In this document: positions 1 through 12,376 of the stretch, one piece after another
Layout: each line of letters begins with the position of its first letter
How positions within the stretch are numbered: position 1 is the first letter of the stretch
Origin: Bidens hawaiensis
Taxonomy: Eukaryota > Streptophyta > Magnoliopsida > Asterales > Asteraceae
Assembly (NCBI GenBank): GCA_021521415.1
Contig: JAIQDT010002058.1
Span: 1 to 64,000 of the forward strand
Reading direction: 5' to 3'
Length of the DNA stretch: 64,000 bases
Notes under the pieces: generated by a model
Seen by the model: only the letters and a program-made list of their open reading frames with translations
Databases searched by the model: none
What the model was told of the DNA's origin: nothing
Made by a program: the position numbers and the translations under genes

Positions 1-154
1 TATCCAATTACAGACCTTTTTACCATATGCTTGACTCGTTCGTATTTCGGCTGACTAGTTTCAGGAACATATGTCTCATCATCAACAAACGTTTTTCTTT
101 GATCTACATTCCTACGAATATCATGCATAGCTCAAGGATCATATAAGACTTTCT

Positions 155-1000
155 TTGGAATCTCACAATCAGATTATGTTTTTTCAGCATCAACAATTTG
201 ATCAACAAGCAGCGTTCATCAGTAACAGGTTGTTGTTATTGAGAAATAATAGGATCTGGAATAGGAGCAGGAGTAGTAACAAGCTCAGTTTTAATCCACG
301 ACGTTTACGTTTCCTTTTTACCTTCTTAAGAACCTCCAGCTTCATCATTTTAGCTTTTACAAACCTCTTACCCCCAAAAGCACATATCTTTGCATTCTTT
401 CATTCTCATTATCCCTATCTGAATCACTTTCTTCTTTCCTCCACTGATTATCTGATGGTGCAACATATTCAGGATAAGCAAATGACCAAATAAAGCATGA
501 AACTAGGAATTTCGTCTTCAGTGACAGAAATATATGTCAGCTTCATCCAGGAAAGTGATGATCAATGATTAGCTGAACAAACCTCCAATACATCAGCCAT
601 TGGTTATCAAAATATAGCTTCATATGCTTGAATATAACTTTAGAAAAGTATATACTTCAATTTCAAGCACAAAGCTGCCATCATACGCATTTGGTAGTCA
701 AATATCTCTTCATAACCACTCTTTCTATGCCCAAAAAAATGTACTAATATGTGGACCAATAACTTATAAGGTCTTGACAAGCCAGTATTCAAGAAACCTC
801 TATCCAAATCGTTCTTGTAACCCCATTCTCAGCAAACAACCCTTCACCATCCTTTCATCCAATGAAGTAGGATCGGTAGATTCATCATCTAATTCCAAAA
901 CATCCTTTAAGACTTGCTCAGAAGAATGATATAATCTTTCTTTTTGACAACCGACTTTATACATTCTCCTTCAAGCTTCACGTTTTTCCAGAATTCAGCA
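155..1000 (-). pseudogene. remnant of the SIRE third (env-like) reading frame
   Basis: Read on the minus strand, this stretch gives broken pieces of a lysine/arginine- and proline-rich, partly acidic protein with many stops. A fragment near 830-900 resembles the conserved first half of the extra 3' frame found in SIRE elements of Asteraceae. Its position, beyond RNase H and before the expected 3' LTR, also fits that frame. No intact segment longer than about 100 codons remains. The protein's function is not established even in intact SIRE elements; the name env-like rests on position and predicted structure only. Confidence 0.4.
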
Positions 1001-2649
1001 ACCAGCTCCTTGTTAATCACCGTATTAGCAGTAATAGCTTTAGAGATCCTCGATCTTTCAAAGAACGGCAATATTAACCCGAAAGGGTTCCATCTTAATC
1101 ATCTGATCTGTCTAGAAAAGCCCATATATTATGAATAGCATCAAAATACTTTACTTTAACCCAAAACGGTTCCATATTATCATTTGATCCGTTCTCATGA
1201 ACTTTTAAATCCAATTTTGAAAATATTTGCTAGAAACATACAACTCGATTCCAGTTCTCAGACATCCAGACCCGAATCACAATTCACCAAAATCTAAAAA
1301 TAAAACAGATTTTTTAAAATCTTTTTGATTTATTAATGAAAGCGGTTGTAAAAGGAAATATATCAAAATAAGAACTAATAACAAACATAAAGAAACAATT
1401 TTTTGTGAGGTTAAGCAAAGAAATCATATTAATCAATCCATTCTTTCATCACGGTTTTTCTGCTTTATTATATCTGATGTTAAGCCGGTTATGGATAATT
1501 GTTATCCACTTAAACTTTTGTAACAAAAGATTCAGACGCATCAGTGATACGATTAATGTGATAATTAAGCACATAATATCAGAAAATGATCATATTCTAA
1601 TCTTGATTCAGACTTATTTTGATTTTTACATGTCACCTCAAGTTGACTTAAACCTTTTAAAACCAGCAGATCAATATTATTTAAAATTTTGAATTTGGCA
1701 ATCATAGCAACAGTTTTCCACAACAAGGCATACCCCCGTTATCAAGCAATACACCAAGTTTCCTTTGCCAAGGATGAGTATGCACGATTTCAGCTATCGG
1801 CATGCAGACATTGTATCTGCCGGGGTCCGTTTCTTATTAGTATTAAGACACGCGCAAGGGAGGAACAATGTATGAGTAACATTTTTTGATCAAGTTAGTA
1901 GTGAAATTTATACATAGAGATAAAAAATTAATGTCTTATCAGGGGTTCGCTCCTTTGAGAAGGATTTTAAATATTCATTTTATGAATACCCAAATGAAAA
2001 CCCGCATAAAGACTCATGGATCCAGAAACCTAATGCATCCCATAAAATACAGGATTTAAGGCCATAAAACCATACACCGTTGAAATGTAGACCGTAGTTA
2101 CTAGACGTTTAAAACACTTTATTAACACTTTATTTTTGGTGATCTACTGAACATAAGGCTTGAGTATGACAGGCTATTTTGCCTTCATTACAAAGACTTT
2201 TGCTAGAATTCTAACACATCTTTCAACATGGCAATTTATGTTTATATCACTTATTCCCTTACTTGTTTGTTCAAAAGCCTACCGCTACATCGAACATTAA
2301 GCAATTGACTTTTATATCTCAATTTACCGGATTTGGAACAAGACAAATCAATGTAAATCATTTTCCTTTTATGCTTCAAAACTCATTTTGAAGAAGCAAT
2401 TTTTCTATTGTTTTTGCATTTTTTCACATTTTTTAATGTTTTTGGCTTTTATACTTTTACAAATTGTTTTTGTCTTTTAAAGATTTTTCAAATATTTTTG
2501 TATTTTTTCAAACCCATTTCTCCCCCCCTAAAATCAAAACCCATGTATAGAAAAATATTTACAAAGTAAATTGACCTGGTGAATGGTTACTCAAAGACGG
2601 AATCCATAACCTTGGTATCACTCACTTTCCCACCGCCCAAGCTCTTAAT
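1001..2649. other. non-coding spacer of SIRE-C between Pol and the 3' frame
   Basis: No coding signal is visible. The sequence is A/T-rich, with long T-runs at 2400-2510. A C7 run at 2522-2528 reads on the minus strand as a polypurine tract, TAGGGGGGGAGAAATGGG. It lies just after the Pol end, where some SIRE copies carry an internal polypurine tract. Short open frames here have no family resemblance. Confidence 0.45.
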
Positions 2650-3142
2650 ACCGTTAAGCCCCAACAATTACAAAAATCTGTTTTTATCGAAAGCTTTAGT
2701 AAAACGATCAGCTTTTTGTTCGTTGGTGTAAAATTTTTTCTATGATAATCAACTTCTTCTCGTAACAATCACAGATGAAGTAATACCCATATGTCAATAT
2801 GTTTTGTTTTCTAGTGACTTATCGGGTTCCTATTTATGGATATAGAAGCAGTATTATCTATAAAAATAGGAGTAGGAAGAAGGTTCAAACCATAGTCGCG
2901 CATTTGTGTTGTACCCACAAAACCTGGGAACAACAGCTAGAAACAACTACATATTCGCTTCACAGGTGGATAGTGTTACAGTCGTCTACTTCATATTGCC
3001 ATGTCACCAACCTACTACCAAAGAATTGACAGCTGGTGGTGGTAGATTTGGCATTCAGCTTGCAGCTTTCATAGTCATAATCAGAATACGCTCTAAGCTC
3101 AAATACATCGTCTCGAGGATACCAAAGATCGATCCTGGACAC
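2650..3142 (-). pseudogene. copia RNase H domain, degenerate (SIRE-C)
   Basis: The minus strand encodes a fragment with the copia RNase H features: a DLWYPRDD-like segment, then an aspartate-containing AYSDYDYESCKLN stretch, matching the usual YSDADYAG region. The C-terminal part (about 2890-2650) is readable across frames as FIDNTA and a degenerate ADLFTK-like segment. Stops and frame changes make it non-functional. It follows reverse transcriptase directly, as expected for copia Pol. Confidence 0.7.
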
Positions 3143-3176
3143 CCCTTAAGATACCGTAGTATCCGCTTCCCCAACA

Positions 3177-4310
3177 TTAGATGAGAGACCCTGGACTGGA
3201 TTGATATCGGGCACACAAACACATCGGATACATGATGTCTGGCCTTGAAGCAGTAACATACATGAGGGAACCAATCATAGAACGGTAGAGTGTTTCATCG
3301 ACGTTCTCCCCGGTATGATCAGGACCAGTTCCATGATTTAGCAGGATATGAGTGCTGCTCGGTGATGAGTCAGTCATATTGAATTTTTCGAGTATATCCT
3401 TGACATATTTTGTGTAGTGAATAAAAATCCCATCAGACACTTGTTCGACTTGCAATCCCAAGAAAAACTTCAACTCTCCCATAACGCTCATTTCAAACAT
3501 TGACATCATAACCTCCTCAAAATTTTTGCACAGAACATCATTCGTTGACCCAAAAATGATATCGTTCACATAAACCTGGACTATCAGCAAATGACCATCC
3601 ACTTCCATTGTGAAGAGTGTTCAATCAACAGTGCCACGAACAAAGCTATTGTCCAACAAATGTTGAGACAATGTGTCATACAAGATCTCGGGGCTTGATG
3701 TAAACCATAAAGAGCTTTGTCGAGCAGGTACACTTTATCTTTGTGAATAGGATCGAAAAACCCCGGTGGTTGTCCGACAAAGACTTCTGCACCAAATTTT
3801 CCGTTTAGGAAAGCAGACTTAACATCTAACTGGTTAGACCTTGAATTCCTTCCAAGATGCAAAGGCTAAGTAAATCCTAATCGCTTCAAGTCTAGAAACA
3901 GGAGCATAGACATTATTAAAATTGATTCCTTCCCTTTTATTACAATCAAGAACCACTAATCGTGCTTTGTTTCTAACAATTATGCCATTTTCGTCCCTTT
4001 TTCACTTGAAAACCCACTTAGTATTAATACATCGTTCACCATCTAGGAGATCCACAAGTTTCCATACCCCAAGTTTTTCAAAATACAACAATTCTTCTTG
4101 CATCGCATTGACCCAACTCTCTTTGGTCAAAGCTTGTTTATATGTCTTCGGTTCAATTTATGAAATGAAACATTTGAATGAGAACCGATTTTGAAGTGGA
4201 GCAACTTGAGTATAATAGCAACTAAGACTTTGGTCAATCTGACTTCGAGTACAAACTCCAGAATTAAGATCCCCAATAATATTCTCTTCTGGGTGCTATG
4301 ATAAAGTCCT
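3177..4310 (-). pseudogene. copia reverse transcriptase (RVT_2), frameshifted (SIRE-C)
   Basis: Reading the minus strand from about 4310, the fragments give a WVNAMQEEL-type start of the RVT_2 domain, NTKWVFK, then [28 protein letters not shown], and a catalytic block with VYVNDIIFGSTND. The usual YVDD is YVND here, so one of the two metal-binding aspartates is lost as well as the frame. A stop follows NTKWVFK and there are frame changes near 3862 and 3600. The enzyme would have copied element RNA into DNA; this copy cannot. Confidence 0.85.
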
Positions 4311-4570
4311 AGGCATAACTTCATCAGGAACTATCACATCATTAGAATGATTCGTGAAATTTTCATCATTAACCAACTCATCAGAAAGCACAGGGATCTA
4401 TAAGTAGGTGTTGGTTTGTACCAAAGAGTCAATTATATTGTTGTGATATTAACCACTATCATCAAAGGATGTTGTAGCCGGAGTATTATCAACATGGTCG
4501 GTCAACATCAGGTGTTGGATCTTCATTAAAGATTGGAACTTCTTGTGTAGGAATTTCTTCATGAAATCCA

Positions 4571-5348
4571 TCACCCAAATGTTGTTGAAATAACAGTGTT
4601 CATTTCATCAGTGATTTCTAGTTCAGGAAATGAAAAACAACTCCACAAGTTGTCAAAGTCAAACATCCATGAATCGCCTTTTATTTGAATAGGAGTAGAA
4701 ATTTTTTGACAATCCACAAGTTTGTACTTGCACAATCGGTTGATACTAGGTAAGAATACACGTCTTAAAGGATTAGCATAACCAAAAAGAAAACCCTCCA
4801 CAAATTTAGCCCCGAATTTACCACCAGGATCCAGGACATTAGATTGAGATCCGAACGGATCAAGGCACTTCAAAATCAGGTTTACGTCTATTAAGTAGCT
4901 CGAAACAGCTTTTTCCAAACTCTTTACCGTAAGAACGCAATTAAGTGTGTAACAAGCCGAGGCAACAACTTCTGACCAGAAACTAACAGGTAATTTCGAA
5001 TCAGCCAACATCGCCCTAGCTTTGAATCAGTATCCTATTCTTTCGTTCAGCAACTCCATTTTGTTGTGGTGTATAGCGAGCACTAAATTCAAGGAGAATA
5101 CCACGTTCGTTTACAATATTGAAGCATTCGGTTGTTTCTGAACTCGGTACCATTGTCGCTTCAAGTTCTTCGATTGGCAGATTATATAACATCTCAAGCT
5201 TCTTGAATAAGATCATCAAATTGTTGAAGGTCTCATATTTTGATTCAAGAAATATCACACACGAGAAGCGTGAGTAATCATCAATGACCACCAAACAATA
5301 AAATTCCCGAGTGATACTTTTGACATTCACGGGACCAAGCAAATCCAT
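4571..5348 (-). pseudogene. copia integrase core, broken (SIRE-C)
   Basis: The minus-strand frame starting at 5348 shows the integrase core: MDLLGPV with the first catalytic aspartate, CLVVIDDYSRF, then TPQQNGVAERKNR carrying the catalytic glutamate. The middle SDNGTEF motif is badly eroded. The second piece, 5011-4571, holds the C-terminal part (LPVSFWSEVVASACYTLN and a FGYA segment). A gap and frame change separate the pieces at 5011-5016. Confidence 0.85.
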
Positions 5349-5412
5349 ATGTACCCTCTCGAAAGGTTAGTTGATTGAATTGAGAGGACTCCGTCGGGTG
5401 TCACTTCTTCTT

Positions 5413-5960
5413 TCATTTACCCTTCTTACAACTCAGACAATCAGTACTCAAAGAAAAACCATTGACGTTTACCCCTTCAACCAGTTGGTTGTGAACAAGA
5501 TTATTCATCTTGCGAACATTTATATGACCCATACGACGATGCCATAACACCGACTCCTTTTCAGACGCCTTGGTGACAAAACGTTGTACAGTACCTTGAG
5601 TCGATGATGCAACACTCATGTTAAGCACATAAAGATCATTTTTCCCTTGGTGTGTTTTCATCAAAATCCATTCTTCTTGAATCATATACCCAGGGTTAAG
5701 AATCATACAATCTTGACTTGTAAAGTGTGTTGAAAAGCCTTTGTCACAAATTTGGGAGATACTCGGCAAAATTATCTCAAGCTCCGTGATGTAATTCACA
5801 TTCTCGAACATCACTTTCTCGTTCGATAAAGTACCCTCTCCAACAATTAGTCCTCCTTGATTTCCTGCAAACCCCCACATATTCTCCTTGAATAGATTTA
5901 CATTCTTTAGAAAATGAAGAGTTCATGTCACGTGTCTAGAGGCTCCACTATCCAATATCC
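5413..5960 (-). pseudogene. protease C-terminal part and GAG-pre-integrase zinc region (SIRE-C)
   Basis: The minus strand encodes a 155-codon open segment with LPSISQICDKGF, then WHRRMGHINVRKMNNL and CLSCKKGK. This is the HHCC-type GAG-pre-integrase domain that precedes copia integrase. Just upstream (about 5960-5935) the sequence reads as a protease DSGASRH-like motif in another frame. The protease is broken by frameshift near 5880. Confidence 0.8.
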
Positions 5961-6299
5961 AACGCGAGTCATTGGATCTTGAAAGATCCCTACAAAAGTA
6001 ATAAGTTAGTGAAACAAGGAAACCCAAGCCTTCTTGGTCTTAGTTGTTTCATTTTATCATTTAAAACTTCTTCTAAATCATCATAATCATAATTAGATAA
6101 TGAATCATTAGACGAACATGAACTCGATGAAACAGACTCAACAACTTGTTTAATAAATGGTTCAACAACTTCTTTAGCAATTGAATTAACAAGTTCATTA
6201 GAAGATTCAGATTTAAAGGATCAACTCCTTTATCATTTTCAATTTTACAAGAATCAACTTAGTTTTTTTTGGTCAAATTAACAGTTTTATTTTCGATTT

Positions 6300-7705
6300 T
6301 ACCCTTAACCACCCAGTTATGTCCCACATAACTTGTCTTCTTGTAAAAACCATCATTTCTTCTTAACATTTGAAGTTTCACCTACTTCAAAAATCTTTTT
6401 GACAATTACCTTATCTACACCCCTTTTTAAAATCTTGATGGGTAGAGATGTGGATTTAACCAAAGGAGCTTTACATATGGTTTTTTGTTCACCACATTTT
6501 CCTTTATTGAGAAAATTTCTTACGACATGAATAAAATAAGTGTCACTCTTGACTACAACATAAACATTTCCTCCTATCAACAAACTTATTAATAGGATGA
6601 ACATGATTCTCTTTCTTTTCTCTTTCAATTTTTTAATCTATAAAACTCATCGTTAGATTGTCTACTAAAGATGGCCTCTTATGTTCTTCGGAGGGTCTCA
6701 CCTTTAATAAGCACAATCTTTAGAAAACTATCAATGGGTTTAACAGATTCATTGTTACCCACTTTGTAACCAATTCCCTTTCTCTTGTAATAAAACTGAT
6801 TTTAGCATATTTTGAGTTACCAGCTTTCACATTAGATTGAGTTTCAGTTCTGGTTTTAGCAGATTGGTTACCAATTTTATGAGTTTCATTTGAATTATAG
6901 GTTTTATCACTTTCTTGAGGTTTAATTTCTATTTTAGACAACAACAAAAATTCCAGCAGCTTGTCTTCCAACCTCACTTTCACATTCTGAACTATATGGA
7001 GTATTTCCAGTTTTCCCATTGCATGACAAAGATGATGAACTATCATGTTGTGGTGAATTAGGAACCATATTCAACGCCTTAAGAAACCCATCAGGTTCTT
7101 TTGGAACATATGAACTCCAAATCGGTGGCGGAACAACATAACACTTTGGTATCTATTTTGTAATAATGTGATCTAGGACATATAATGAGGGCGGTATAAC
7201 TTTTAAGTTTGGTTTCAACCCTTTCAATCTCAAATTTAGTTAGCTGAAGTTCTCTTTTAAGTTCCGCTTTCTCATCAATATGCCCTATTGATGTCAATTT
7301 GCTTCTCTTCAACGTGTATTTAAGCATTGAGATCGTTTTCTCATCTTGTAGGATTTTCACTCACAAGTTCTTTTCACACGATTGAAGTTTATCATGAGCC
7401 TCTTTTATATTTTGCTAATCCAGAAAAAGTCTGATATTAAAGAATTATCCCAAATTCCTTTTCATCATATGACCACAAATACGTTTTACCTCTTGAGTAG
7501 AAAATGTTACCTGTCCAGCCATGTTTGCATGATGAGTGGAGCTACTAGGAATATCTTTTCTTTTCAATTCCTCAACTGTCGCTGGAACATCTTCAGCAGG
7601 CACAACTTCTTCACTAAGTTCTTCAAAACATGAATCCACTTGAGATTCCTCAGATACAGTCTCATCCTCATCATCAATTCCAAAGTCAATCTTTCCATGT
7701 GGCAC
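6300..7705 (-). pseudogene. Gag-Pol linker region of SIRE-C, fragmentary
   Basis: Several short minus-strand frames (7705-7445, 7360-7091, 7046-6720, 6628-6353) code for lysine/glutamate-rich, low-complexity segments, with a coiled-coil-like stretch at 7300-7150 (repeated KLKS, ELKRELQ, EIERVETKL). They lie between the Gag zinc knuckle and the protease. SIRE elements are known for a long Gag extension here. I recognise no enzymatic motif. Confidence 0.55.
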
Positions 7706-7944
7706 TTCCTCGCCATTGAACCATCCTACAAAACTTTCATATACATCATGAGGTAAAAATGATTGAAAGAATTCATTTGGAATTGACTCAAAACTTTTAA
7801 GAGATTCTATAGACTCATCACAAGATCAATCAGTTTCAGCCTTGTTATCATCAGCAACTACTTCAGTATTTTCCATTTCTTCCACCGCTACACCTTCATT
7901 CACAAAGTTAACATGTACCTGTTCTTTAGCTTGAGTCTCACTAA

Positions 7945-8319
7945 TTACCTCAGCAACATTAGCCCTGTGAACAATCGTATTCCAGTTGAAACCCTCATCC
8001 AATTGTGCATGACACGCTTTATATGACGAAGCCTTGGGCTTCTTTGATGACTCAGCCGGTGCAGGAGAGCTTTGATGATAAATGGCTTGCCGATTATAAT
8101 CCCTACCAAAAGGATTAGAACCAAATCTCCAACTTCTGGATTAGTGCATTCCCTTTTCAAGTGGCACTTTTCTTTGCATCGAAAAAATCTCACCTTGGAC
8201 TTCTCAAAACCCAACTTTGAAGTTGTACCATCCAAACAATTTTTACTAGTGAATTCCCGAAACCTTTGAGCTCTACGAACCACACTAGCCATACAACAGC
8301 GAATATCCAAGATTTCCAT
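7945..8319 (-). pseudogene. Gag C-terminal part with degenerate zinc knuckle (SIRE-C)
   Basis: The minus-strand frame carries FFRCKEKCHLKREC, a CCHC zinc knuckle in which the first cysteine has become phenylalanine while C-x4-H-x4-C remains. This motif normally binds the element RNA in the nucleocapsid part of Gag. The surrounding frame is short and ends in stops on both sides. Confidence 0.65.
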
Positions 8320-8529
8320 TTCCTCAGGATCAATCTAATCATAATCTTCTCTAGTCATGTTGTAGTTACCAATACGCCTAGCAATCAAACACTCATATGA
8401 CTCAAGGATGAATCCTAAGAATGCCATATGTTCTTGAACGTTATCAACGGTCAGTCCATCGTTGTTTTTTATATTAACTACAATGTTGCGTTGAACAACA
8501 TCATATAATGGACTAGTGGGCTTTGGGGA

Positions 8530-9386
8530 TTAATCATGAACAGAATTGGTTGGAACAGTGTTGGTAGGAGCAAAGTTGGTTCCGGTGTAGGAACTTGTAT
8601 AATGAGGTATGATTGACGATTGAGAACTTCCCCCAAAACAACCATTGGTGACAAAAGCAGTTTGAATCTTTGGACTCGGAGCTACAACAGATTGAGATGC
8701 ATTAAAATAAAATCCAACGTCTTGAGTTATAGTATTACTCATCATCTTCTGCTTCTTTCGAATTACAAGCTCTTGTTCTTCCAACTTCTCAATGAAACGT
8801 GCTAGAGTCAGTCTTGCATAGTTGATTGGGTTTGATTGTAGAATCATTATAAAAGTCCCCATTCCTCAGATAACGAACTAGCAAGCTTATCAGTGTATTC
8901 ATATTCTTGCTTATCAACTCCCAAGTGCTTCATCTCATTCACCAAATGACAGTATCTTTTAATTAGTTGTGTCATTGACTCACCCTTAACCATAGCAAAA
9001 ATATCAAACTCTTTCTTTAACAAACCAATCTTGGACTTTCTCATGTCCGGATTCCCTCTATACTTATTCAATAAAGCTTCTCAAATTTAATGACAAAATC
9101 CATTATGTTGCAATAATTGAAAAATCTCAGACTTGATTGATTGTTGGAACAAATTCATCATCTTTTTCTCACGAAGAAATCTTGTTTTTTCTGCCTCGGG
9201 AATTTGAGACAAACGATGACTAGTACCAATCTCATTTCTTGGTATGATGTATTCCATCTCAACAACTTCCCAAGCATCATAGTTGACGGCTTGAACAAAA
9301 GTCTCAAACGTATCGACCCAACTCGGGTAATCGTCCATCCTTAACAACTTAGGTGGCTTGTTCGATGTCCCCATTTCGTTCTCCAT
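8530..9386 (-). pseudogene. Gag N-terminal region (UBN2-type), broken (SIRE-C)
   Basis: Three consecutive minus-strand pieces (9386-9087, 9071-8847, 8862-8530) form one Gag. The start MENEMGTSNKPPKL leads into DDYPSWVDTFETFV, matching the N-terminal copia Gag pattern, followed by FDIFAMVKGESMTQLIKRY and LASSLSEEW. Frame changes at 9071-9087 and near 8850 break it. The start is the first methionine of the only open frame, with no readable coding upstream. Confidence 0.75.
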
Positions 9387-9489
9387 CGTATAATATAGTT
9401 CAAATAACTACTTATCATGTTAAAATATATTTTCAGGTATATCTAAGCCTCAAATGAATAAACGAATGAAAATGCAAAGAAAAATCAGA

Positions 9490-10215
9490 GAAAGTCAAAG
9501 AAAATAGCAAAACACACCCCCATGCTTCATGGAACACGCCCCCATGCTTTCCTGAGCAAGAAAAGACATAATACTTGGCAGCTGGATATGGGGCCGTTAT
9601 TTAGGAAACATGGGGCCGTGGTCACCTTTCCAGAAAAGACAAAAGAATATATAATAGACACCTAAAACACGGGGTTGTGCGTCACGTAGCACACACTCGT
9701 GGTGAGTCATCATGTACGATCTAGCAGAGAATTTTATGCGACTGGACAACTGGACATGAGGACGTGCTTCACTAGACACGGGGTCGTGCCTGATTTCCCA
9801 AACAGCCTATAAATAGAGGTGCATGCTTCATTTACTTAGTGTCTTGGAGAGAATTCTATATGGGTTTCACTTAATAAAACACTCATTTTGTACTCAATTA
9901 TTGAAGATCTTGTGGAGAGTTTGAAGACATGGAGGTCATCATCATCATCATCCATCACCATTAAAGAAGAGAGATTCATCCATATTTGGTTAGATTGTTC
10001 TAAGTTTAATCATGTGTTTGTTATCTTCCTCTCATTTGATGTTCATAACTATGCTCATCATGAGCTAACTCCATTTACCATCTAATTTCTATAAAGAAGC
10101 TTTGTTTTATTTGATGATTATATTAAATATGTGATTTAGTTTTAGTAAAGTACATGATTATTTGCAATTATCCTTTGATCAGAAATGTTTTGTCACTTTA
10201 ACTCAACAAATCAAG
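9490..10215 (+). mobile_element. old gypsy-like LTR/leader fragment with TATA box
   Basis: The stretch has repeated short blocks around ggggccgtg and cacggggtcgtg, then a TATA box (TATAAATAG, 9808-9816), then a leader ending in ...tcaactcaacaaa-like sequence. The style matches Tat/Ogre-type gypsy LTR and leader regions of dicots. There is no coding sequence. It is cut by the solo LTR at 10216 and appears to continue at 12377. Family assignment is inference. Confidence 0.4.
9808..9816 (+). promoter_or_regulatory. TATA box in gypsy-like fragment
   Basis: TATAAATAG is a consensus plant TATA box, placed as in LTR promoters, about 90 bases before a leader-like sequence. Whether it is still used cannot be seen. 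Confidence 0.5.
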
Positions 10216-10594
10216 TGTAATGCCCCGTTACCGGTGCCTCACGTTTGGACGTTGGATTTACTCATTCACATAGTTCTAGTCATCAGAGTTAATAAAAGCA
10301 TTCGCGGAATATAAGAACTTTCATAAACATTACATTAATCCATAACTTGTCTTAGAATAAACACCTTGTCTTTCAAAATAACATAATATTAAACATAAAC
10401 ATCTTCTGATGCCAGCCTCTTATTCAATGCCACATGTTCCCCTCAAGCGAGCTGTCTCATTCTACTCACCTGCGTGCATACTAAAAGTCAGCTACGCCGA
10501 GTGAGTTCTAATTAATAACATAACATACTTTACATACATACGTACTTTCATTCATACTTTCATAATTCAAATTCTACTTTACTCTATTCTATTC

Positions 10595-10770
10595 TGCCTC
10601 GGATATTATTAGGGTCCGGTGCCTTTTTCTGCCTTGGATATTATTAGGGTCCAGTCCCTTTTCTGCCTCGGAAGTTATCAGGGTCTGGTCCCATTTCTGC
10701 CTCGAGATAATTAAAGGGCTCAGTCCCTTTTCTGCCTTGGATATTATAAGGCTCCAGTCCCTTTTCTACC
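10595..10770 (-). repeat. five tandem ~35-bp repeats in the solo LTR
   Basis: Five units of the form tctgcctcggatattatta followed by gggtccggtccctt-like sequence run head to tail, with substitutions in each. They occupy the same relative place as the hairpin units in the Gypsy1 LTR, inside the putative leader intron. Confidence 0.75.
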
Positions 10771-11439
10771 TTTCTATCTCTTACATTCATAACATATATA
10801 CATATCATTTATATTTCATACATAGAATTATCACTTGACAGCATGTGCAATATCCGAAGATCGTTCACGTACCGACAAGCAGTCGTTCTTACAATTCACA
10901 TAATCACATAAGGCATACACTTATCACTTAGGATAAATGTATTAACAATCACATCGAGTATGCACACAGCCCCGAAAACATACCACATAAATGGGGCTAG
11001 AAACTCACCTGAACGCGGTTACGTTCACCATTAATAGTTATTCCCTTCTTGAGCCGTTCATGGCTAATTGTATAATATTTACATGTATCATTTAACTATT
11101 ACTACACATATCGTATTTCTATCCTTATTTAACCTTCAACGAATAGGGGTCCGGGGGCAGCGCCCCTGGAAGCGAGGTTCTAGGGGCGGCAGCCCCTAGC
11201 GGGGTCCAAGGGGCAGAGCCCCCGGCTGGGGTTAAGCTGCCATGTCAGCTTGGAAAAATTTTATTTTCATTAACTGTCTTAACACATTTTCCATTAACAT
11301 TTTAATTTATTTTCTAAGTTGGGCTTGTTGCTTAGATGGGTTATGAGCTTTATGTTTTATGGATTTAGTTAGGCCATGCCCAAATTGTTCATTAGAGCAC
11401 CCAGGCCCCACTGATTCAGGCCCAACGAGAACTGGGTTA

Positions 11440-11615
11440 GCCGAGAACTTTTGGCAGAGAACATATGTTGACCGAGAACCCATGTTTGACCGAAAACCCA
11501 TGTGTTTGACCGAGAACACATATTTCGAACCGAGAACACATGGTCACCGAGAACTCTCGTTGACTGAGAACTCTCGTGTTGACTGCCTGTTGACCGAAAA
11601 CCCTCAATCTTGGCC
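11440..11615. repeat. dispersed GACCGAGAACNCATG-type repeat in the solo LTR
   Basis: Around eight to ten degenerate copies of ttgaccgagaaccatg occur at irregular spacing of 15-30 bp. An apparent reading frame through them is only the repeat translated. Confidence 0.65.
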
Positions 11616-12376
11616 GAGAACATCCAGTTCAGCTCATCTTTCCATTTTTATGTTTCTACCTTGCTCAGTTACTGTTCTAAGGTTCAGTTCATGAAAGTTT
11701 AACCCCTTTTTGCCATCATTCAAAACTGTTTTACACCCGTTACCACTACGGCTTCAAGATCTAACCCGTTTTATACATAAAGCTTAAACCTTAATAGGGT
11801 CAAAACGTTCTAATCTAGATCTAGGGTTTCCTTTATGAACCATTTAAACCTATGAGTCCATTTTGTCCATTTTAATCATCAAGTTTGTATTTTTATGAAA
11901 CATCTAGACCCAATCTATCCTAGGGTCAAGTTTCATGGCAAAACATTCATAAAAATGTAACCTATAAGCTTAAAACGTACCTTTGGAATTCTCTTCGAAC
12001 CGTGTTTAGCTTGGTACGTGATCTAGGACTTGTTAGCTTACTTGTATGATCGAAGATTCAATATTACAAAGCTTGGTTTTGGGTTCAGATGGTGGCCGAC
12101 AGCTATGGAGGTGTTTTAGGCTTAAGTGTGTGTTTTATGGTGTAGGCAAGAGTGTAGATTGGATGGAAATGGAAAGATTTAGGGTTTAAGGGGTATTTAT
12201 ACTCCCTTAAGCCCATGGACCTAAGGCCCATCTTTCCTTTTTAGTATATGATTAATTCCCTTAATTAGCATACTTATCTTTCCTTCATTATTTTATAATT
12301 TCTTTTCCAAATCAAGTGAACTCGATTATTATAAAAAATAATATTATTACTTGAAATTTTAGGATGTTACATCAGG

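Larger units (their letters stand above)
1..9386 (-). mobile_element. SIRE-C: decayed SIRE-type Ty1/copia element, runs off left edge
   Basis: On the minus strand the order is Gag (9386-7945), a long Gag-Pol linker (7705-6300), protease and GAG-pre-integrase (5960-5413), integrase (5348-4571), reverse transcriptase (about 4310-3177), RNase H (3142-2650) and remnants of a third reading frame (about 1000-155). This is the Ty1/copia order, in which integrase precedes reverse transcriptase. The long Gag and the frame downstream of Pol fit the SIRE lineage. Every domain is cut by stops and frameshifts. No 3' LTR lies inside the window, and I could not find a 5' LTR or a Met-tRNA primer site to the right of Gag, so the 5' end looks truncated near 9390-9490. 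Confident for copia, moderate for SIRE. Confidence 0.8.
10216..12371 (-). mobile_element. solo LTR of a Tekay-type gypsy element
   Basis: The segment begins TGTAATGCCCCG and ends GATGTTACA, so it is bounded by TG...CA. It is flanked by TCAAG (10211-10215) and TCAGG (12372-12376), a 5-bp target duplication with one change. No primer site, polypurine tract or coding region is attached, so it is a solo LTR left by LTR-LTR recombination. Orientation is minus, because the minus strand shows the same splice-donor-like block (CAGGTGAGTTTC then GCCCC) seen in the other Tekay-type LTRs of this window. It contains five ~35-bp repeats (about 10595-10770) and a GACCGAGAAC-type repeat (about 11440-11615). 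Confidence 0.8.

Noticed and set aside
9387..9490. Possible 5' LTR or primer site of SIRE-C
   Set aside because: No complement of TGGTATCAGAGC and no LTR end could be found beside Gag on the right.
11359..11694. 111-codon frame with repeated DRE and EN words
   Set aside because: It follows the GACCGAGAAC repeat in the solo LTR; no protein family resemblance.
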